A stretch of DNA of 64,000 nucleotides from VRUE01 sp963807425 (GTDB taxonomy: Bacteria; Actinomycetota; Thermoleophilia; Solirubrobacterales; 70-9): NCBI GenBank assembly GCA_963807425.1, contig CAWEBZ010000003.1, positions 62,001 through 126,000 of the forward strand, read 5' to 3'. Position numbers and translations under genes: made by a program. The notes below the pieces were generated by a model. That model did not search any database. It saw nothing but the letters and a program-made list of their open reading frames with translations, and had not been told where the DNA came from. Each line of letters opens with the position of its first letter. Position 1 is the first letter of the stretch. Positions 59,601 through 64,000 of this stretch are shown here, one piece after another.

Positions 59601-61207
59601 GTATTCCCGGGGCGGCTCCGGGCCCGGGCGCCCGTACCCACTACGCCTTCGACAGTCAGGGGCCGGGTGGCACCGTGCGAGTCGTCGTGATCGACAACTC
59701 ACTCGGCTCGCTCGCGGCCAGCGATCCCCAGCAGAACCCCGCCGAGGCGCAGTTGCCCTGGTTGGAAGCGGTGCTGGCGGACGCCCGCGCCGAGGGAATC
59801 CCGGTGGTGGCGATGGGCAACCGCAGCCTCAACACCAGCTTCACGCCGAAGCTGAACGTCGCCGGCGACGGCGATCAGATCGCCCGCGCTCTGGTCGCCG
59901 GCGGCGCCTCGGTCTACCTCTTCGACCGCCCCGAAGAGAACCGCGCTATGCGCATCCCCTCTGGCGCCGCACTGACGATTCCCAGCTTCGGTACGGGCAC
60001 GCTCGGCTACCGCTCCCAACTCGCGGGCGCGGTCGGCGTCGAAAGCGCCGATTCGCTGTTCGGGGACAGCGGCGTGCTGCTGCTGGAGATCGACGCCGCC
60101 GGCCGCGACCCGGCCACCAACATCGCCCCGGTCGGCGTGCGCCTGATCCCGGTGATCGAAAGCCTCTCGCTGGAGGCAACCGACGGCACTCTGCTGCGCC
60201 GCTCGCGCCCGGCGATCTTCCGTGGCCTCGGTCGCCGCCCGCTCGGCGGCGACCGCTGGGGCCAGGCTTCGGCCGGCTCCGGAATCCCGAATCCTTCCGG
60301 CGGCGATCCCTACACCCTCTTTCCGCCGGAACAGTGTCTGGTGGCCGGCTGCTCCGCGCGGCTCGATCCCGAGTACAGCTTCGTCTCCTCCGATCCCGAC
60401 ATCGCCGACTTCGTCCGCCAGGACCCGGCTTCGTCCAACCTGCGCAAGCCGTTCCTCGACGCCAACGACAGGGTGGTCACCGACAACTCCTCCGGCCTGC
60501 TCTGTCCGTTCAACGCCGGGTCGACGACGGTCACGGTCAGCGCCGGCGGCTTCGCCTACTCCGAAGAGGTGAGGGTGCTCGACGGCAGCGTGCAGCGCCC
60601 CTGCGGCACGCGCCCGCTGCGGCCCGACCGCTTCAAGCGCGCCGCCGCGGTCGCGGCACCCCCGGCACCGCCGCCCCCGCCGAGCTCCCCGCCGGGAAGC
60701 CCACCGGTCGACTTCGCGCCGCCGCCCCCGCCGCCGCCCGCTCCGGCTCCACCGCCACCGCCAAACCCGCCACCGCCCAATCCCCCGGCGCCGATCCCCG
60801 CGTCGTTCCTGCCGCCGGGGACTCCGCCGCTGGCGGTCGTCCCGGCGATCGTGCCACCGCCCCCGCCGCCGATCGTGCGGCCGCTGCCGCCTGGCGGCGC
60901 CCCGGCCCGCACCTACCAGGTGGAGGAAAAGCGCGAAGAGGAGGCGGCGACCGAGGAATCGCAGGCCTTCTCGCGCTACGACTCCCGCGAAACCGGCTTC
61001 ACCGTGCCGCCGTATCTGCTCGCCCTCGTGGTGCTCGCCGCCCTCGCCGGCGCCTCGGTGCGCGGAGGCCCCGGAGCCCGCCGCCGAACCCGCCCGGTCC
61101 CAGCCTCAGCAGAAAACTCCCCGCTGAGTTCGCGCTTTGTCGCGCATTCCGCGAAGAAACACGAACTCACCGTTCTTGATGACCCCGATGGAAGGAGTCG
61201 AAGATGA
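56690..61207 (+). CDS. Giant secreted propeller / phosphoesterase-like surface protein
   Basis: 1505 residues. Signal peptide 1-31. Residues about 40-800 are propeller-like (WAIAEADSSLGRS, RGVAWPEPRRAQAVGDQGAM, GYAVGKGGVLLHYGKSW, GGDLLVNSGGTW). About 850-1090 resembles a calcineurin-type phosphoesterase (ALLYTGNRVHSG, VVVIDNSLGSL, LPWLEAVLADARAEGIPVVA, MGNRS), but the usual metal-binding Asp, His and GNHD residues are mostly replaced. An Ig-like Big_2 module (VSSDPDIADFV to GSTTVTVSAGG), a long Pro-rich stalk (about 1320-1400) and one membrane helix (about 1441-1460) follow. It is probably a cell-surface protein anchored by its C-terminal helix. Confidence 0.8.
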   Translation: MSRRRRHLATFAAVLAFLLVLASPGSSLAPAPGVGPLPLLGVADPETTLMGAAEGGEPGEVWAYRLLPLAVGDIRVGARALAFGPVPNPAQPDPQLAFLRHTDSHGWQVFDTPVDETGQPYRGPAPNRLSARVTHDGGGVLIGRDTSRPVGEQTVVLVHDPGGDWHALDAPPPDVLLPAEGEAPAESLAADHGLGAVAVAAFDEAGNTGLLFGPTGRSAIDSVVHFDGQKWQPREPIEIPVGSESRFHILAIDATGLGNAWAIAEADSSLGRSVVLLERTSTPKGPLWVERPLTGTPFADKDNPGQGIAGVTSISGAAQPLTVTTDGVWIDLTASIEGVGRDATLFYDIGADSVTGSWCDAALCSGPLGAKLSRQGGYRSFAWPGGEFGTRVITNPLDPAGPENSNLGTYLRFADGAFARVPGGGGNFRASGAFAGVDSGWLEGPVEISGKTAPVKLRPWPVSVRAPLADVAAAPTAAPGALGSGALAVGADGSVVRYEPGRGWQREFLLSSSGSVNKAALRGVAWPEPRRAQAVGDQGAMWQWNAADDLWIPDPGVPVGFEGNLMDVAFDPADPERGYAVGKGGVLLHYGKSWDQEALPAGYGGANLTSIAFAGSEAIVAAGGDLLVNSGGTWRVDPSAKALLDGVRAGRPQLFAVAGLPDGGAVAAGRDIVIERDGPGLPWRFSSQPLLGSTAIAVAAVREGGVVRAVVSVAPRLSYPAADDLPEPDPNVPPPIPPPFSLPGDGYLLRETASGWQDEQRTAFAASGNDSPLKSDPVLSLLLDSAGNGWAVGGWSGDADSAGRGSSTRNGGGRAIRTRVRTAAVYRYGSDSGSPPSASAVQPVPTPSGPVRFAVAGHAECDAPCAELAPQGLGPDRTLAAALSTTAAMRRGAGPRALLYTGNRVHSGLGEADAARFAALLASEPGLPVFPALGSGDASGGFGASAFQAALSGFPAPLGAGSAPAGVATAGIPGAAPGPGARTHYAFDSQGPGGTVRVVVIDNSLGSLAASDPQQNPAEAQLPWLEAVLADARAEGIPVVAMGNRSLNTSFTPKLNVAGDGDQIARALVAGGASVYLFDRPEENRAMRIPSGAALTIPSFGTGTLGYRSQLAGAVGVESADSLFGDSGVLLLEIDAAGRDPATNIAPVGVRLIPVIESLSLEATDGTLLRRSRPAIFRGLGRRPLGGDRWGQASAGSGIPNPSGGDPYTLFPPEQCLVAGCSARLDPEYSFVSSDPDIADFVRQDPASSNLRKPFLDANDRVVTDNSSGLLCPFNAGSTTVTVSAGGFAYSEEVRVLDGSVQRPCGTRPLRPDRFKRAAAVAAPPAPPPPPSSPPGSPPVDFAPPPPPPPAPAPPPPPNPPPPNPPAPIPASFLPPGTPPLAVVPAIVPPPPPPIVRPLPPGGAPARTYQVEEKREEEAATEESQAFSRYDSRETGFTVPPYLLALVVLAALAGASVRGGPGARRRTRPVPASAENSPLSSRFVAHSAKKHELTVLDDPDGRSRR

Positions 61208-61935
61208 CGACGAACAGCCGCCTGACCGCGATCGCCGCCTGGGCCGCTCTGGCCTTCTCACTTGCTGCCCTGCTCTTCGCGGGGGCCGTCGTCTCCGACG
61301 CCGCCAAGCACCTGCCCGGGCCTAGCCTGCAGCCGAAGAAGTTCGGCATCCTGCGGCTCGACAAGAAGAAGAAGTTCCCGGCGACGGTGCTGCCGGCCAA
61401 GGTCTTCGACCGCTGCTCGCCGGAGACGGTGAAGATCGGGACGGTCTGCATGATGACCAACCCCTATCCGCTGGAAAAGGGGGACATCGGCAAGAACGAC
61501 TACTTCTTCGCGACCCAGAAGTGCGCCGAGCTGGGCGGCTACCTGCCGACCGCGGCGCAGCTGATCGGTGCGGCGCCCTACGTCAAGCTCGCCGGGCGGG
61601 TGGACGACAATGAGGTCACCGCCTCGACCGACGTCGACGCCACCGACGGCCTCAAGGACCGCCGCGAGATGAGCGCCACCCTGACCACAACCGCCTCCGG
61701 CGGCCGTGCGGCTGGCTCGCAGGGGGTGAGCGAAGTCTCGCGCGGCGACCCGAAGACGGGCGAACCCGATCCGATCCCGCTGCCGGCCGACCCGGCGCCG
61801 GAAACCCTCCAATACATCACCGTCTACGACAACGCCGACCACGGCGGCTTCGCCGGCGCCAAGCCGGTCGGTCAGCCGGAGAACTTCCGCTGCGCCTTCA
61901 ACAAGGCCCAGGGCAAAGCGGGGGAGCTTGAGTGA
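61204..61935 (+). CDS. Secreted protein with SUMF1/lectin-like segment
   Basis: 243 residues. Signal or anchor segment 9-30 (AIAAWAALAFSLAALLFAGA). A Cys-containing domain (about 70-125) reads CSPETVKIGTVCMMTNPYPL, FATQKCAELGGYLPTAAQLI, resembling the C-terminal core of formylglycine-generating-enzyme-like or C-type lectin-like proteins. A Thr/Asp-rich middle and a Cys near the end (ENFRCAF) follow. The ATG overlaps the stop of the giant gene (ATGA). Function unknown. Confidence 0.7.
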   Translation: MTTNSRLTAIAAWAALAFSLAALLFAGAVVSDAAKHLPGPSLQPKKFGILRLDKKKKFPATVLPAKVFDRCSPETVKIGTVCMMTNPYPLEKGDIGKNDYFFATQKCAELGGYLPTAAQLIGAAPYVKLAGRVDDNEVTASTDVDATDGLKDRREMSATLTTTASGGRAAGSQGVSEVSRGDPKTGEPDPIPLPADPAPETLQYITVYDNADHGGFAGAKPVGQPENFRCAFNKAQGKAGELE

Positions 61936-62056
61936 GGAGAGGTCCCTCTCATCGAAAGCTCAATGAAGCTCGGGCTGCCCGGGGCGTCAAGCCTTCGCTT
62001 GGGCTTGAGTTCTCCCGGCGTTTGGATAAGAGCTTCGAAGTTCGGTTCCGCTCGAA

Positions 62057-62207
62057 GGGATGTCGGTGCCCCTCCCCGGGAATGTCGCGAAGCCGGAAAT
62101 GCAATCCGGTGTCTGCGCGGCGCTAGCCGCGCACCAACATCGTCGCTAAGCGAGCACAGCTCGCTTAGCGTGCGACATCAATTCACGGGGAGGGGCACCG
62201 ACATCCC
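62057..62207. repeat. Large nested palindrome between convergent genes
   Basis: A 22-bp perfect inverted repeat (62057-62078 with 62186-62207; GATGTCGGTGCCCCTCCC core) encloses two more hairpins: TGCGCGGC/GCCGCGCA (62114-62133) and CGCTAAGCGAGC/GCTCGCTTAGCG (62144-62170). No coding sequence is credible across 61936-62225. The layout matches that of 16302-16391: outer arms of 20-22 bp, inner hairpins, and a position between converging genes. Confidence 0.8.
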
Positions 62208-62225
62208 TACCACGGGATTCAGCAC

Positions 62226-62585
62226 CTACAGCTCTTCAGGTGTGAACCGGTAGCCGATGCCGAAATGGGTGTGGATGTAGCGCCAGTCCGGCGCGACCTC
62301 TTCCAGCTTGGCGCGCACCTTGCGCACGAGCACGTCGACGGAGCGGTCGCGGCGGGGCATGTCCCCGCCCCAGATCAGCTCGTAGATCAGCGGCCGTTGC
62401 ACAACGCTGTCGGGTCGATCGGCGAGCAGGAAGAAGAGCTCGAACTCACGCACCGTGAAGCCGGCTCGGTTGCCGTCGACCAGGACCTGCAGCTCGCTCG
62501 GGCGGATCTCCAGGTTGGCGATCCGGCGTTTCCCCCCGGTGGGGGTCGAGGTCGGCAAGACCAGCATGGGTGGCAGCTTCTCCAC
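62226..62585 (-). CDS. Stand-alone OmpR/PhoB-type winged-helix regulator without receiver
   Basis: 119 residues, nearly all of it a PhoB-type DNA-binding domain: IRPSELQVLVDGNRAGFTVR, EFELFFLLADRPDSVVQR, the transactivation loop ELIWGGD, the recognition helix RSVDVLVRKVRAKLEE and the wing HTHFGIGYRF. There is no CheY-like receiver domain before it and no kinase gene in view. It is divergent from pstS by 169 bases containing 11-bp phased repeats, so it is probably a constitutive or partner-dependent regulator of phosphate genes. Start GTG 62585; ATG 62567 is also in frame. Confidence 0.85.
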   Translation of the reverse strand: MEKLPPMLVLPTSTPTGGKRRIANLEIRPSELQVLVDGNRAGFTVREFELFFLLADRPDSVVQRPLIYELIWGGDMPRRDRSVDVLVRKVRAKLEEVAPDWRYIHTHFGIGYRFTPEEL

Positions 62586-62609
62586 TGCTGGTGTCGATCC
62601 GGTGAACGA

Positions 62610-62650
62610 CCTGTATCGAACTGGAGAAGATCTGGATAACGCTCGTTACC
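62610..62650 (+). promoter_or_regulatory. 11-bp phased repeats upstream of pstS
   Basis: CCTGTATC (62610), CTGGAGAA (62621), CTGGATAA (62632) and TCGTTACC (62643) are spaced 11 bases apart. The core matches the region upstream of the PstS-like gene at 51 kb. It is a natural candidate site for the adjacent PhoB-type protein. Confidence 0.55.
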
Positions 62651-62754
62651 AGTTCTTCTCCAAACAGTCACGTCGCGTTTACCTTGGCGCCAACGGCTGA
62701 ATCGAGACTGGCGGCACAGACTTCTCGACCAGCTACCCAGGAGCGAATACCCAG

Positions 62755-63567
62755 ATGATTCGCATGCGTTCCCTGGCCGTCGTTGCGCTGGCGCTCTGCG
62801 CCGCACTTGCGACCGCCGCCACAGCCTCTGCCGCCACGATCACCCTCAGCGGATCGACCTCGGTCGCGCCGCTTGCGACCAAGCTCGCCAAGGCCTTCGT
62901 CCGCCAGCAGGCGAATAAAGGCAATGTCAAATTCGTGATCCTGCAGGGCGGCTCCGACATCGGCATCACCGACGTCTCGCGGGGGCGCGTCACCCTGGGC
63001 ATGTCCTCGCGCGATCCCAAGCCGGCCGATCCCGGCGGCATCGTCTTCAACAAGATCGCCCGCGACGCGGTCTGCATCGTCACCAACCCCTCGAACCCGA
63101 TCGCGAGCCTGAGTCAGCTGCAGATCCAGGACATCTTCTCCGGGCGCATCCGCAGCTGGAGCCAGGTGCCGGGCGCATCCGCCTCGGGGCCGATCGACCT
63201 CGTCGTTCGTACAGCCGCCTCCGGTACCCAGGACGCTTTCCAGAACATCTTCATGGGACAGACCCTGCGCGTCGCCGGCAGCGCGACGACCAAGTCGTCC
63301 AACGGCCTGCAGGCGCAGACGATCCAGTCGGACCCGAACGCGATCGGCTATGCCTCATTCCACTTCGCGCAGGGCCTCTTCTCGGTGCCCTACCTCGGCG
63401 TGCCCTGCACTCTGCGTAACGCCAAGTCCGGCCAGTACGCGGGTAGCCGTAACTTCTACCTCGTCAGCCGCGGGGCGGCCACGGGAGTCGCCCAGAAATT
63501 CATCCAGTTCGCCCGCAGCGCCCAGGCCCAGGCCTTGGTCTCCAGCGACTGGGTGCCGCTGAGCTAG
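62755..63567 (+). CDS. pstS: Phosphate-binding protein PstS
   Basis: 270 residues with a signal peptide (1-26, AVVALALCAALATAATASA). The phosphate-binding loops are visible: LSGSTSVAPLATKLAKAF, QGGSDIGITDVSRGRVTLGM, SSRDPKPADPGG, and VVRTAASGTQDAFQNIFMG. It delivers phosphate to the PstCAB importer. No lipobox Cys is evident, so it may be released or held otherwise. Its stop overlaps the pstC GTG by one base. Confidence 0.92.
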   Translation: MIRMRSLAVVALALCAALATAATASAATITLSGSTSVAPLATKLAKAFVRQQANKGNVKFVILQGGSDIGITDVSRGRVTLGMSSRDPKPADPGGIVFNKIARDAVCIVTNPSNPIASLSQLQIQDIFSGRIRSWSQVPGASASGPIDLVVRTAASGTQDAFQNIFMGQTLRVAGSATTKSSNGLQAQTIQSDPNAIGYASFHFAQGLFSVPYLGVPCTLRNAKSGQYAGSRNFYLVSRGAATGVAQKFIQFARSAQAQALVSSDWVPLS

Positions 63568-64000
63568 TGCCCGGCGCGGGAATCGCAGCTCGCCTGCCCG
63601 GCCGCCGTCCCGGCCGGCCGGGCTCGGCGAGCGGCGCCACCGGCGGCGGAGCCGGGTTCTGGACCGACGCGCGGGTCGAGCGCCTGCTCGGCGCGGTCGC
63701 CTGCCTGGTGCTGCTGGTGATCGCGGGAATGATCGTCTTCGTCTTCGGCAAGGCGTGGCCCTCGTTCTCCCACAACGGCCTCGCCTGGTTCGGCTCCGGC
63801 GGCGACGTCGACCTGCAGCTCGAGGACATCTTCAACTCGCCCGCCAGTCCGGCCGCCTACGTATACGAGCTGCGTGCCTGGCCGCTGCTCTGGGGCACCT
63901 TCGTGATCACAGCCGGCGCCGTCGCGATCGGGCTCGTCTTCGCCCTCTTCGCGGCGATCTTCATCGTCGAGTTCGCGCCGCGCCAGGTCAACCGCGTGCT
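63567..64000 (+). CDS. pstC: Phosphate ABC permease PstC (3' end beyond window)
   Basis: The first 144 codons of the permease. After a Gly/Arg/Pro-rich N-terminus (about 1-36), the first membrane helix is LLGAVACLVLLVIAGMIVFV. An extracytoplasmic loop (PSFSHNGLAWFGSGGDVD, onward to ELRAWPLLWGTF) and the second helix (VITAGAVAIGLVFALFAAIF) follow. The frame is open at the window edge. It overlaps the pstS stop by one base (TAGTG), so pstS-pstC-pstA-pstB order is likely. Confidence 0.9.
   Translation, partial: MPGAGIAARLPGRRPGRPGSASGATGGGAGFWTDARVERLLGAVACLVLLVIAGMIVFVFGKAWPSFSHNGLAWFGSGGDVDLQLEDIFNSPASPAAYVYELRAWPLLWGTFVITAGAVAIGLVFALFAAIFIVEFAPRQVNRV

Noticed and set aside
1..64000. Prophage, integrative element or CRISPR-Cas locus.
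   Set aside because: No integrase, transposase, phage structural gene, cas gene or spaced repeat array was found; the tRNA-Val gene has no duplicated 3' end nearby.

Overview
The window is high-GC DNA from an actinobacterium. Its closest feel is class Thermoleophilia (Solirubrobacterales-like), inferred from GTG-rich starts, many promoters lying directly against start codons, an Rv2578c-type radical SAM gene, a long-form SRP RNA near dnaX-ybaB-recR, and numerous secreted propeller proteins. No species is assigned. I see no insertion sequence, integrase, CRISPR array or phage module. Almost all of the window is ordinary chromosome with dense, translationally coupled genes.

Region 1 (0-16.4 kb): a partial methyltransferase; a secreted subtilase carrying two six-repeat NHL propellers that are an exact 854-bp tandem duplication; a secreted alpha/alpha-toroid protein; a HEAT protein coupled to a processive GT2 glycosyltransferase; an SDR-MerR pair; three TetR-type regulators in a row leading into a long-form dCTP deaminase; a GDSL hydrolase; YtoQ; an NTF2-like protein; and a radical SAM protein that ends in a nested palindrome.

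Region 2 (16.4-24 kb, minus strand): one operon of an MFS transporter, an oligopeptide-type ABC importer (binding lipoprotein, two permeases, fused double ATPase) and an ATP-dependent DNA ligase. A structured intergenic region then precedes an HD-GYP membrane protein.

Region 3 (24.5-37 kb): small metabolic genes (zinc alcohol dehydrogenase, pterin dehydratase, an ArfB-like rescue factor with an apparent CTG start, VOC proteins, PAP2 phosphatase), a broken glutathione S-transferase gene, and a compact unknown cluster at 31.2-33.3 kb. That cluster holds an unrecognised protein, two tandem Cys-rich paralogues, a 27-residue peptide gene with a strong ribosome-binding site, and a long terminator. 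After it come tRNA-Val(CAC), a CPA2 antiporter and the SRP RNA.

Region 4 (37-46.8 kb): ABC-2 exporter, acetolactate decarboxylase, two membrane proteins, dnaX-ybaB-recR, a degenerate GGDEF protein and a MerR-type regulator.

Region 5 (46.8-64 kb): a run of large secreted proteins (a frameshifted one, a TolB-like propeller, a PstS-like binding protein, two more propeller-type proteins and a 1505-residue protein with a degenerate phosphoesterase domain), interrupted by an FtsH-like protease. It is followed by a receiverless PhoB-type DNA-binding protein, pstS and the start of pstC. Similar 11-bp-phased repeats lie upstream of both binding-protein genes, which suggests that part of this region is one regulon, possibly for phosphate.
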